Shown: positions 24,273 to 32,582 of the stretch, piece by piece
Layout: each line of letters begins with the position of its first letter
How positions within the stretch are numbered: the first letter of the stretch is position 1
Assembly: GCA_037138335.1 (NCBI GenBank)
Contig: JBAXIO010000005.1
Location: 62,001-126,000, forward strand
Origin: CAIRDP01 sp037138335
GTDB taxonomy: Bacteria; Bacteroidota; Bacteroidia; Bacteroidales; FEN-979
Length of the DNA stretch: 64,000 bases
Direction of reading: 5' to 3'
Translations under genes and position numbers: made by a program
Notes under the pieces: model-generated
The model's database searches: none
Told to the model about the DNA's origin: nothing
Seen by the model: the letters and a program-made list of their open reading frames with translations, nothing else

Positions 24273-24971
24273 TTATTGTCCGCTGAAGATATTGAACAAA
24301 CTCTGGGGAACACCCTGGAAATTCAGATCCCCAAGTCCGTGAGCATGGTAAGGTGCATAAGGATTAACGTCATACGGGTTCCTGTTTTGGTTCATCTGAA
24401 AGCCTGCCTGTATAAAGAAATGTTCTCCAAGTTTATACTGCACATTCACATTAAATCCCTGGGAACCCTGCCGGGAGATGGGAGAATAGGGAGAATAGCT
24501 GAGAGATTTTCCAGAAACAGGGATTTCTTTATAAAATGCACCGCTGATGGTGAGCCTGTCATTTACAAAGTATGTTCCGCTGGCAAAAATCGTAAAACTT
24601 GTATAATTGCCACTATATGGCTGAAAAAGATCGCCTGAAAAAAGCGGGCGGGCATTGAAGTAATTGGTGTTTGCAATGGCAAGTCCACCGCTGATCATAA
24701 ATTTCTTCCCGACAGGATAACTGACCGTGGGTATTACATACTCGGTAAATCCTGAACCGTAACCTGAGGATGTGGAAAACTCCATTCCTGCGGTCACATG
24801 AAAAACGGGTTTTTTCAGCGGATATCCCGAAAGAGACTTTGATCTCTTTTTGCTTATTGTATCCTTTGATACAGCGGCAGGTGGCATGGGATTGGAAGTT
24901 ACCTGGGCTTCGCAATCTGCAAGAAGGGTTATTAGAAACAACAAAACAAGGATTCGCTTCATTAAAGCCAA
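24273..24971 (-). CDS. Secreted protein, predicted small outer-membrane beta-barrel
   Basis: A 232-residue protein with a signal peptide (cleavage near LADCEAQ; ATG at 24962 is an alternative start). Alternating strands follow: FHVTAGMEFSTSSG, FMISGGLAIANTNYF, YTSFTIFASGTYFVNDRLTISGAFYKE, GFNVNVQYKLGEHFFIQAGFQMNQN. The composition suggests an eight- to ten-strand barrel; no named family recognised. It begins four bases after the pyrI stop, so is probably read from the pyrBI transcript. Confidence 0.7.
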   Translation of the reverse strand: MALMKRILVLLFLITLLADCEAQVTSNPMPPAAVSKDTISKKRSKSLSGYPLKKPVFHVTAGMEFSTSSGYGSGFTEYVIPTVSYPVGKKFMISGGLAIANTNYFNARPLFSGDLFQPYSGNYTSFTIFASGTYFVNDRLTISGAFYKEIPVSGKSLSYSPYSPISRQGSQGFNVNVQYKLGEHFFIQAGFQMNQNRNPYDVNPYAPYHAHGLGDLNFQGVPQSLFNIFSGQ

Positions 24972-24975
24972 ACGC

Positions 24976-25443
24976 TTATTTAAATGTCATAGTGTCCTTT
25001 GCCGTAATTTTCTCGCAATAATGACAGCGCAGCTTCAGATCTTCCTTATTGACCACATCAAACCTTGTTACAACGTCTTCGACGTTCGTGATGCAGTTGG
25101 GATTGAAGCACTTGACGATCTTTTCAACCTTGGAAGGGATTTCAACATTCTTTTTCTCGCTTACGCTGAAGTTCTTGATCAGGATAAGGGTTGCCGAAGG
25201 AGCTACGAGAGCGATCTTGTTGATCTCATCACTTTTGAAAAATTTATTGCTGACCTTGATGATCCCTTTTTTGCCCATTTTCTGGCTTTCAAGGTTCGTT
25301 CCGATAAGCAACTGATCGTTATATTCCATCAGGTTGAGTATCCTCAGAACCTGGTAAACGCTGTGAGAGGGGATATGATCGATTACCGTACCGTTTTCAA
25401 TAGCCGATACTTTTAATTCTTTCCTTTGATCTGTTTTTTCCAT
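24976..25443 (-). CDS. pyrI: Aspartate carbamoyltransferase regulatory subunit
   Basis: Regulatory chain of ATCase; binds nucleotides and controls the catalytic PyrB trimers in pyrimidine synthesis. The 155 residues contain the N-terminal nucleotide-binding domain (KVSAIENGTVIDHIPSHSVYQVLRIL) and the C-terminal zinc domain with four Cys: CFNPNC and CHYC, at the E. coli spacing. It follows pyrB by 15 bases on the same strand, the usual pyrB-pyrI order. Confidence 0.97.
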   Translation of the reverse strand: MEKTDQRKELKVSAIENGTVIDHIPSHSVYQVLRILNLMEYNDQLLIGTNLESQKMGKKGIIKVSNKFFKSDEINKIALVAPSATLILIKNFSVSEKKNVEIPSKVEKIVKCFNPNCITNVEDVVTRFDVVNKEDLKLRCHYCEKITAKDTMTFK

Positions 25444-25458
25444 GATTCCTGATTTTTT

Positions 25459-26370
25459 TTATTCAACAACTCCAAGTATAGCTGCAAGCAATGCCTGGCG
25501 CACAAAAACCCCGTTCAGTGCCTGGGTGAAATAATATGCTTTCGGGTTGTCATCAACGTCGTAAGTGATCTCATTGACCCTTGGCAGCGGGTGAAGGATC
25601 TTAAGGTTCGATTTGGCATCGTCAAGCATGTTGTTCCTGAGGATGTATGAATTCTTCACTTTTTCGTATTCCATAGGGTCTTGGAACCTTTCCTTCTGGA
25701 TACGGGTCATATATAGTATATCGACTTTGGGAATGATATCGTGTATATCGGTATACTGGTGGTATGCCAGCTGTTTCTCTTTGATATGCATTTTTACTGA
25801 ACTGGGTAATTTCAGTTCGGCCGGTGAAACAAGGTGAAATGTGGTGTTATAATTGCACAGGGCCATTGTCAGGGAATGAACTGTACGACCGTACTTGAGA
25901 TCTCCCACAAATGCTACATTGAGATTGTCGAGGGTTCCCTGGGTTTTCCTGATAGAATAAAGATCAAGAAGTGTTTGGGTGGGATGCTGGTTTGCCCCGT
26001 CCCCGGCATTGATCACGGGAACCCGGCTCACTTCGCTTGCAAACCTTGCGCTTCCTTCTCTGGGATGGCGCATTACAATGATGTCAGCATAATTACTGAC
26101 TGTTCTAATGGTGTCCCTGAGGGATTCACCTTTCTGAACGCTGGAACTTCCGGGTTCTGAGAAGCCGATTACCCTTGCACCAAGCCTTGTCGCAGCGCTT
26201 TCAAAACTAAGCCGCGTCCTGGTCGAAGGTTCAAAAAACAAGGTTGCAACAACGTAATCTTCGAGAATGCGTTGCTTGGGACGTCTTTCAAACGCCCCTG
26301 CCAGGTCAAGTATGTGGATATGATCCTCTCTGGAGAAATCATTGATGGAGACCAAACTTTTATTCTTCAT
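25459..26370 (-). CDS. pyrB: Aspartate carbamoyltransferase catalytic subunit
   Basis: Transfers the carbamoyl group from carbamoyl phosphate to aspartate, the committed step of pyrimidine synthesis. 303 residues from ATG 26370; a longer frame to 26403 would run into the upstream terminator. Key motifs: FFEPSTRTRLSFESAATRLG (carbamoyl phosphate site), SVQKGESLRDT with the mobile lysine, GDGANQHPTQTLLDLYSI, GDLKYGRTVHSL, and HPLPRVNEI near the C-terminus. Cotranscribed with pyrI. Confidence 0.97.
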   Translation of the reverse strand: MKNKSLVSINDFSREDHIHILDLAGAFERRPKQRILEDYVVATLFFEPSTRTRLSFESAATRLGARVIGFSEPGSSSVQKGESLRDTIRTVSNYADIIVMRHPREGSARFASEVSRVPVINAGDGANQHPTQTLLDLYSIRKTQGTLDNLNVAFVGDLKYGRTVHSLTMALCNYNTTFHLVSPAELKLPSSVKMHIKEKQLAYHQYTDIHDIIPKVDILYMTRIQKERFQDPMEYEKVKNSYILRNNMLDDAKSNLKILHPLPRVNEITYDVDDNPKAYYFTQALNGVFVRQALLAAILGVVE

Positions 26371-26405
26371 GACAGTGAAATTTATGCATAACAAATATCG
26401 CAAAA

Positions 26406-26430
26406 AAAATCCCGGTTGAACCGGGATTTT
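26406..26430 (-). terminator. Intrinsic terminator upstream of pyrB
   Basis: On the minus strand AAAATCCCGG and CCGGGATTTT pair around a five-base loop and are followed by a run of T residues. It begins five bases after the stop codon of the 26436-27773 gene and lies 36 bases before the pyrB ATG. Most simply the terminator of the upstream gene, although a pyrimidine-attenuator role for pyrBI cannot be excluded. Confidence 0.85.
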
Positions 26431-26435
26431 AATAA

Positions 26436-27773
26436 TTATTTGATTTTATTTTTCTTCAGGAAGTCATTGAGGATCCCTGTCAGGTCGGGCTGGCCGATCT
26501 CCTGCAGATCATAATAGACCCGGGTGTTGGGCTTTTTGATCTTGATGATACGGTTCAGGTCGATAGGTGTTGCAATGATGACCGAATCACACTTTACCTT
26601 ATTAACGGTAGCTTCAAGGTCTTTTACCTGCTGGTCACCGTATCCCATTGCTGGTAACAGTGTCCCGATATTAGGATACAGACGGAAGGTTTCGGCCAGT
26701 TTCCCTACTACATAAGGCCTGGGGTCAACAAGCTCGGCGGCACCGTACTTCTGGGCGGCTACAATGCCTGCTCCGAGTTTCATCTCACCGTGGGTCAATG
26801 TTGGGCCGTCTTCGATCACTAAAACCTTCTTCCCGCGGATAATTTCGGGATTGTCAACGCGGATAGGCGATGCACCGTCAACTACGATAGCCTTGGGATT
26901 CAGTTTCTGGATGTTGTTGCGTACCGTTGTGATATTTTCGGGATAAGCCGAATCGATTTTATTGATAACTACAACATCGGAAATCCTTACATTCACTTCT
27001 CCTGGATAATAACCAACTTCTGCACCCGGGCGGTGAGGATCGGCAACTGTGATCATCAGGTCGGGCTTGTAAAACGGGAAGTCATTGTTACCACCGTCCC
27101 AGAGGATCACATCACAACCTTTTGGGTCTTTCTCAGCGGCGCGGAGGATGGCTTCATAATCCACTCCTGCATAAATAACATTCCCGCGCACAACATGGGG
27201 TTCGTATTCTTCCATCTCTTCGATGGTGCATTTGTGCTTTGCAAGGTCCTTGACAGTTGCAAAACGCTGAACTTTCTGTGCAACCAGGTCCCCGTAAGGC
27301 ATGGGATGTCGCACTGCGACAACCTTAAGCCCTTTTTCCATGAGGATCTCGATGACCCTGCGCGAAGTCTGGCTCTTTCCGCAACCTGTGCGTGTTGCAC
27401 AGACTGCGATCACAGGCTTGGTGCTTTTGACCATGGTATCCCTGGGACCGAGAAGCAGGAAGTTGGCTCCTGAGGCATTCACCAGCGCACTAAGGTTCAT
27501 AACCCTTGCGTAAGGTACGTCGCTGTAAGCAAAATTACAGATGTCGACTTTGAATTTTTTGATAAGTTCGGGCAATTCGGCTTCGGCAAAGATTGGAATG
27601 CCTTTAGGATAAAGTTTCCCGGCTAACGCAGCAGGATATTTTCTCCCGTCAATGTCGGGGATCTGGGCTGCAGTAAAGGCAACTACATTGAAATCCGCAT
27701 TATCACGATAATACGTATTGAAATTGTGAAAATCTCTTCCGGCCGCGCCGATAATAATTACATTTTTCTTCAT
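26436..27773 (-). CDS. Cyclic 2,3-diphosphoglycerate synthetase-like GTPase
   Basis: A 445-residue cytoplasmic protein. N-terminal Rossmann-like half (KKNVIIIGAAGRDFHNFN, then FAYSDVPYARVM); at ~125-140 a P-loop TRTGCGKSQTSRRV; WDGGNNDFPFYKPDLMI as a Walker-B-like region; and VVVINKIDSA resembling an NKxD base-recognition motif. The overall pattern matches proteins annotated as cyclic 2,3-diphosphoglycerate synthetase, first described in methanogens, but many bacterial members are likely generic GTPases. Function in this organism is therefore open. Monocistronic: own promoter upstream, terminator after the stop. Confidence 0.8.
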   Translation of the reverse strand: MKKNVIIIGAAGRDFHNFNTYYRDNADFNVVAFTAAQIPDIDGRKYPAALAGKLYPKGIPIFAEAELPELIKKFKVDICNFAYSDVPYARVMNLSALVNASGANFLLLGPRDTMVKSTKPVIAVCATRTGCGKSQTSRRVIEILMEKGLKVVAVRHPMPYGDLVAQKVQRFATVKDLAKHKCTIEEMEEYEPHVVRGNVIYAGVDYEAILRAAEKDPKGCDVILWDGGNNDFPFYKPDLMITVADPHRPGAEVGYYPGEVNVRISDVVVINKIDSAYPENITTVRNNIQKLNPKAIVVDGASPIRVDNPEIIRGKKVLVIEDGPTLTHGEMKLGAGIVAAQKYGAAELVDPRPYVVGKLAETFRLYPNIGTLLPAMGYGDQQVKDLEATVNKVKCDSVIIATPIDLNRIIKIKKPNTRVYYDLQEIGQPDLTGILNDFLKKNKIK

Positions 27774-27807
27774 ATAGTGTTTGTTATAATGTTGTCCCGA
27801 ATTTTTG

Positions 27808-27815
27808 CAAAAGTA
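27808..27815 (-). promoter_or_regulatory. Predicted -7 box (TACTTTTG) for the 26436-27773 gene
   Basis: The minus strand reads TACTTTTG 34 bases before the ATG at 27773; exact TAnnTTTG match, back-to-back with the argS box. Confidence 0.55.
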
Positions 27816-27852
27816 CTGATATTTGGGGAATTAAACAAAACCAAAAAACAGC

Positions 27853-27860
27853 TACTTTTG
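27853..27860 (+). promoter_or_regulatory. Predicted -7 box (TACTTTTG) for argS
   Basis: Exact TAnnTTTG match ending 18 bases before the argS ATG at 27879. Confidence 0.6.
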
Positions 27861-27878
27861 CAAAATATATTAAAAGAG

Positions 27879-29669
27879 ATGTTTGAAAAACGCCTTCTTG
27901 AAGCAGCAGAAAAAGCCATACGTGAATTGTATTCACAGGAATTTGATTTGTCGAAACTCACGATTGAACGGACCAAAAGAGAAATAGAAGGTGATTATAC
28001 CATTGTGATCTTCCCATTGTTGAAACTTTCACGAAAAAGCCCTGAACAAACGGCAAAGGAGCTTGGCGAGGTACTCCTGAAAGAGCTGCCCGTGCTTTAC
28101 GGCTTCAACGTTATTAAAGGCTTTCTCAATCTCATCCTTTCCGATGAATACTGGCTGTCGTTCCTTGCCGGTAATTACCAACGCCAGGAATATGGCATAA
28201 GCCAGGTCATGAGGGAGGAGAAAGTTGTTCTTGAATACAGCTCTCCCAACACGAACAAACCACTCCACCTTGGTCATATCAGGAATAACCTTTTAGGGTA
28301 TTCCCTTGCCAACATACTTTCGGCAAACGGTTATCCGGTAGTTAAGGTGAACCTTGTTAATGACCGCGGAATACACATCTGCAAATCCATGCTTGCCTAT
28401 ATGAAATGGGGCGGTGGGGAGACTCCGAAATCTTCGGGTCTTAAAGGTGATAAGCTGATCGGTAAATACTACGTGCTTTTCGAAACACATTATAAAAACG
28501 AGATCAGGGATCTGATGGATAAAGGTCTCACTGAAGATGAAGCCGGGCAGCAGGCTCCGCTTATCATGGAGGCCAGGGAGATCCTGAGGAAGTGGGAGGC
28601 CCATGACCATGAGACCATATATCTTTGGAAACTCATGAACGGATGGGCTTACCAGGGCTTTAATGAAACCTATAAAACCCTTGGGGTTGATTTCGACAGG
28701 ATATACTATGAAAGTGAAACCTACCTCCTGGGGAAGGAACTTGTACTGGAAGGCCTTGAAAAGGGGGTTTTGAACAGGCGTGAGGATGGGAGCGTGTGGA
28801 TAGACCTTAGTGCAGAGGGCCTTGATGAAAAGCTCCTGCAGCGCTCCGACGGAACGTCGGTATATATGACCCAGGATCTCGGGACCGCCCAGCTCAGGTA
28901 CGACGATTATAATCCCTCCCAGATGATCTATGTTGTAGGCAATGAACAAAATTATCATTTCAACGTTCTGAAACGGGTTTTGCTTAAACTCGGCAAGCCT
29001 TATGCCCCGCGGATATTCCATCTATCCTACGGGATGGTTGAACTTCCGGAGGGGAAAATGAAATCGAGGGAGGGAAAAGTTGTTGACGCAGATGACTTGA
29101 TGGAAGAAATGTTCTCAACGGCCGGGGAAATGACCATGGAGCTAGGTAAAGTCGGTGAATTCCCGGGTAAAGAAGCCAGAAAGTTATTTGAAACCATCGG
29201 CCTGGGGGCTTTGAAATATTTCATACTTAAAGTGGATCCGAAAAAAAACATGCTTTTCGACCCTAAAGAATCTATTGATTTTAACGGGAATACAGGGCCT
29301 TTTATACAATATACATATGCCCGCATAAACTCATTGGTTTCAAAAGCAATTGCACAGCAATTAATGCCCCATCAGGCAATTTTGCCTGCAGGGAGCACCC
29401 TCGTACCGCAGGAAAAAGAGATTATCAAATTGCTGATGGCTTATCCCCAAATAACCAAGCAGGCTGCTGATGAGCTGAATCCTGCAGTTGTAGCCAACTA
29501 TGTATATGACCTGGCCAAATCATATAACCATTTTTACCAGGAGGTCCCTGTTCTTAAAGAGGAAAATGCAGATTTGCGGCAGCTAAGGCTCATGCTTTCA
29601 GTCTTCACTGCTTCAGTGATCGGCAAGTCCTTGAAATTGCTGGGGATCGACAGCCCTGAAAGGATGTAG
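27879..29669 (+). CDS. argS: Arginyl-tRNA synthetase
   Basis: Class I aminoacyl-tRNA synthetase charging tRNA-Arg. 596 residues from ATG 27879; the frame stays open up to 27726 but that part overlaps the divergent gene and its promoter. Visible: the N-terminal additional domain, the HLGH form of the HIGH motif at 130-133 in SPNTNKPLHLGHIRN, SDGTSVYMTQDLGTAQ, EGKMKSREGKVVDADDL as the KMSKS-equivalent loop, and the C-terminal DALR anticodon-binding domain with NGNTGPFIQYTYARI and VYDLAKSYNHFYQ. Length is normal. Confidence 0.97.
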   Translation: MFEKRLLEAAEKAIRELYSQEFDLSKLTIERTKREIEGDYTIVIFPLLKLSRKSPEQTAKELGEVLLKELPVLYGFNVIKGFLNLILSDEYWLSFLAGNYQRQEYGISQVMREEKVVLEYSSPNTNKPLHLGHIRNNLLGYSLANILSANGYPVVKVNLVNDRGIHICKSMLAYMKWGGGETPKSSGLKGDKLIGKYYVLFETHYKNEIRDLMDKGLTEDEAGQQAPLIMEAREILRKWEAHDHETIYLWKLMNGWAYQGFNETYKTLGVDFDRIYYESETYLLGKELVLEGLEKGVLNRREDGSVWIDLSAEGLDEKLLQRSDGTSVYMTQDLGTAQLRYDDYNPSQMIYVVGNEQNYHFNVLKRVLLKLGKPYAPRIFHLSYGMVELPEGKMKSREGKVVDADDLMEEMFSTAGEMTMELGKVGEFPGKEARKLFETIGLGALKYFILKVDPKKNMLFDPKESIDFNGNTGPFIQYTYARINSLVSKAIAQQLMPHQAILPAGSTLVPQEKEIIKLLMAYPQITKQAADELNPAVVANYVYDLAKSYNHFYQEVPVLKEENADLRQLRLMLSVFTASVIGKSLKLLGIDSPERM

Positions 29670-29691
29670 GCAGGATACAAAAAAGAATCCT

Positions 29692-29699
29692 TACCTTTG
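29692..29699 (+). promoter_or_regulatory. Predicted -7 box (TACCTTTG) for ffh
   Basis: Exact TAnnTTTG match 18 bases before the ffh ATG, in the 48-base gap after argS. Confidence 0.55.
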
Positions 29700-29717
29700 C
29701 AGCCCAAAAAATAAGCG

Positions 29718-31052
29718 ATGTTTGAAGGATTAAGTGATAAACTCGACAGGGCTTTTAAAGTACTTAAGGGCCATGGTCATATCACGGAAATAAATGTGGC
29801 TGAGACGCTTAAGGATGTGCGTAAGGCCCTTCTCGACGCCGATGTCAGTTTTAAAATAGCCAAGCAGTTTACCGACCAGGTCAAGGATAAAGCCATGGGC
29901 GAAAATGTCCTTACCTCTGTTTCCCCGGGCCAGCTGATGGTTAAGATTGTTCATGACGAGCTGGTTGAACTGATGGGCGGACAAAAAACCGAGATCAACC
30001 TGAAAGGAGAACCTGCAATATTCCTGATCGCGGGCCTGCAGGGATCGGGGAAGACAACCTTTTCGGCCAAACTGGCGCATTATCTTAAGAACAAAAGAGG
30101 CAGGAACCCCATGCTTATAGCCGGCGACGTATACCGTCCCGCCGCTATAGACCAGTTAAAGGTCCTCGGTGAACAGGTCGATGTAAAAGTATTCACTGAG
30201 GACGGGAGCCTTGATCCCGTTAAAATTGTTAAACACGGCATCTCATATGCTAAGGATTACGGGCATAACGTAGTCATCATCGATACGGCAGGCCGCCTGG
30301 CCGTCGATGAGCAGATGATGGATGAAATCTACAATATTAAACAGGCGGTCAATCCTCATGAGATCCTGTTCGTGGTTGACTCGATGACAGGGCAGGATGC
30401 TGTTAATACGGCCAAAGCCTTCAACGAGAGACTCGATTTTGACGGGGTCGTACTTACCAAGCTTGACGGTGACACCCGCGGGGGTGCTGCCCTCAGCATC
30501 AAGTCGGTGGTTAACAAACCCATCAAATTTGTCGGTATCGGCGAAAAGATGGATGCCCTGGATGTTTTTTACCCGGAACGAATGGCAGACCGCATCCTCG
30601 GCATGGGCGACATTGTTTCGCTTGTAGAAAAAGCCCAGGAGCAATTCGACGAGGAGGAAGCCAAGAAACTTCAGAAAAAGATTGCCAAGAACCAGTTCAA
30701 TTTCGACGACTTCCTCGCCCAGATCAAGCAGATCAAGAAAATGGGCAACGTGAAGGACCTTCTGGGCATGTTGCCGGGTATGGGCAAAGCCTTGAGGGAT
30801 GTCGACATTGATGACAATGCCTTCAAGGGGATAGAAGCGATAATCTGCTCCATGACTGCTGCTGAGCGGAGTGACCCTGCTATTCTCAACGGCAGCCGGC
30901 GTAAACGTATTGCAGAGGGCTCAGGGACTACCATACAGGATGTAAATAAACTGATTAAGCAATTTGACGATACCCGTAAAATGATGAAAATGGTTACGGC
31001 CAACAAAGGCCGCAACATGGGCAACATCATGCGGAATATGCGCCAGAACTAA
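29718..31052 (+). CDS. ffh: Signal recognition particle protein Ffh
   Basis: GTPase that, with 4.5S RNA, delivers nascent membrane proteins to FtsY. 444 residues with N domain (1-90), G domain with GLQGSGKT (106-113), DTAGR (189-193) and TKLDGD (247-252), and a methionine-rich M domain (~300-444) including GMLPGMGKAL, GSRRKRIAEGSG and MMKMV, ending in a short Met/Asn tail. Family length is normal. folD follows nine bases later on the same strand. Confidence 0.97.
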   Translation: MFEGLSDKLDRAFKVLKGHGHITEINVAETLKDVRKALLDADVSFKIAKQFTDQVKDKAMGENVLTSVSPGQLMVKIVHDELVELMGGQKTEINLKGEPAIFLIAGLQGSGKTTFSAKLAHYLKNKRGRNPMLIAGDVYRPAAIDQLKVLGEQVDVKVFTEDGSLDPVKIVKHGISYAKDYGHNVVIIDTAGRLAVDEQMMDEIYNIKQAVNPHEILFVVDSMTGQDAVNTAKAFNERLDFDGVVLTKLDGDTRGGAALSIKSVVNKPIKFVGIGEKMDALDVFYPERMADRILGMGDIVSLVEKAQEQFDEEEAKKLQKKIAKNQFNFDDFLAQIKQIKKMGNVKDLLGMLPGMGKALRDVDIDDNAFKGIEAIICSMTAAERSDPAILNGSRRKRIAEGSGTTIQDVNKLIKQFDDTRKMMKMVTANKGRNMGNIMRNMRQN

Positions 31053-31061
31053 TTCTATCAT

Positions 31062-31943
31062 ATGATTCTTCTCGACGGCAAAACAATATCGGAAAAGATC
31101 AAATCGGAGATTGCAAAGGAAGTCAAGCTTGAGTTTATCGACAAGGGGAAACCTGCGCCTCACCTGGCGGCGGTGCTTGTAGGCGAAGATCCTGCAAGCC
31201 AGACTTATGTGGCAAATAAGGAGAAATCCTGCAAGGAAGTCGGGTTTACTTCATCCGTTTACAAGTATCCTGAGAATTTTACAGAAAAAAACCTGCTTGA
31301 TGTTGTTGATTTTCTTAATAATGACGGGGATGTTGACGGTTTTATCGTCCAGCTTCCACTCCCGAAGCATATCAATGAGCACAAGGTGATTGAAAGGATC
31401 AGCCCATTGAAAGATGTCGACGGTTTCCATCCGGCCAATGTCGGGCGCATGATGCTGAACCTGCCGGCATTTCTTCCGGCAACACCTTTTGGCATTATGA
31501 CTTTGCTTGAGCGTTATCATATTGAAACCGAAGGGAAGCATGTTGTTGTCCTTGGCCGCAGCAATATCGTTGGTACACCCATCAGCCTTATGCTTTCGAG
31601 GAAAGCAAAAAATGCAAATGCAACGGTTACCCTCTGCCACAGTTACACCCCTGACATTAAAAAATACAGCCTTGATGCCGACATCCTGATAGTTGCCATG
31701 GGCAAATTGGGATTTGTCACTGCCGACATGGTTAAACAGGGCGCTGTGGTGATTGATGTGGGGATGCACCGTGTACCTGCCACTGATACAAAATCAGGCT
31801 TCAGGCTAAAGGGAGATGTACGGTTCGACGAGGTCTCCAGGAAGTGTTCTGCCATAAGCCCGGTCCCGGGAGGAGTGGGGCTCATGACCATTGTTTCCCT
31901 TCTTCTTAATACCCTGAAGGCCGCAAAGAAAGAAATCAAATAA
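31062..31943 (+). CDS. folD: Bifunctional methylenetetrahydrofolate dehydrogenase/cyclohydrolase FolD
   Basis: Interconverts 5,10-methylene- and 10-formyl-tetrahydrofolate through the methenyl form. 293 residues. The catalytic lysine lies in SQTYVANKEKSCKEVG (Lys53); VQLPLPKHIN, PLKDVDGFHPANVG, LGRSNIVGTPISLML (NADP site) and PVPGGVGLMTI are all diagnostic. It probably forms an operon with ffh upstream and queE downstream (six-base gap). Confidence 0.97.
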   Translation: MILLDGKTISEKIKSEIAKEVKLEFIDKGKPAPHLAAVLVGEDPASQTYVANKEKSCKEVGFTSSVYKYPENFTEKNLLDVVDFLNNDGDVDGFIVQLPLPKHINEHKVIERISPLKDVDGFHPANVGRMMLNLPAFLPATPFGIMTLLERYHIETEGKHVVVLGRSNIVGTPISLMLSRKAKNANATVTLCHSYTPDIKKYSLDADILIVAMGKLGFVTADMVKQGAVVIDVGMHRVPATDTKSGFRLKGDVRFDEVSRKCSAISPVPGGVGLMTIVSLLLNTLKAAKKEIK

Positions 31944-31949
31944 GTCTCT

Positions 31950-32582
31950 TTGGATAAGACTGCAGATATTTTATTGGCCGAAGGGAGGCTGCTTCCCGTG
32001 ATGGAAGAGTTTTACACACTCCAGGGCGAGGGTTTCAATACCGGGCAGGCTGCTTACTTTATCCGTATCGGCGGCTGCGACGTAGGTTGCAGCTGGTGCG
32101 ACATCAAAGAAAGCTGGGATGCCCGGCTTTATCCCCCTGTTGATACGAACGGGGTCATTTCGAGAGCGGTTGAATTCCCGGGAAAAGCCGTAGTCATCAC
32201 GGGAGGTGAACCCCTTAACTACAATCTGAATTATCTTTCACAGGGGCTAAGGCAGCATCATATTAAAATTTTTATAGAAACTTCAGGTTCCCGTCCGTTA
32301 AGCGGAGATCCTGACTGGCTATGCCTTTCACCAAAAAAAAGCAGCCCCCCTCTGGACAAGATTTGCATTAAAGCCGATGAACTCAAGGTGATTATCCTGG
32401 ATGAAACAGATCTTGGCTGGGCTGAAGAAAACAAGGAGAGAGTCAGGCCTGGTTGCCTGTTATACCTTCAGCCCGAATGGAGCCGGAGGAATACAATATT
32501 GCCCCGCATCATCAGTTATATCAAGGAACACCCTCAATGGAGGGTGTCTTTGCAGAGCCATAAATATATGAGGATACCGTGA
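31950..32582 (+). CDS. queE: 7-carboxy-7-deazaguanine synthase QueE
   Basis: Radical SAM enzyme forming 7-carboxy-7-deazaguanine on the way to queuosine. The [4Fe-4S] cluster motif is GGCDVGCSWC (Cys43, Cys47, Cys50), in the CX3CX2C form, preceded by YTLQGEGFNTG and followed by ITGGEPLNY. The 210-residue frame opens with TTG at 31950; the next possible start is ATG at residue 18 (VMEEFY), right before the conserved core, so TTG is kept. No queC or queD lies nearby. Its stop overlaps the GTG start of the OmpA gene. Confidence 0.92.
   Translation: MDKTADILLAEGRLLPVMEEFYTLQGEGFNTGQAAYFIRIGGCDVGCSWCDIKESWDARLYPPVDTNGVISRAVEFPGKAVVITGGEPLNYNLNYLSQGLRQHHIKIFIETSGSRPLSGDPDWLCLSPKKSSPPLDKICIKADELKVIILDETDLGWAEENKERVRPGCLLYLQPEWSRRNTILPRIISYIKEHPQWRVSLQSHKYMRIP

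Noticed and set aside
27726..27878. N-terminal extension of argS
   Set aside because: It overlaps the start of the divergent gene and both predicted promoters; the ArgS family begins at the MFEKRLLEAA region.
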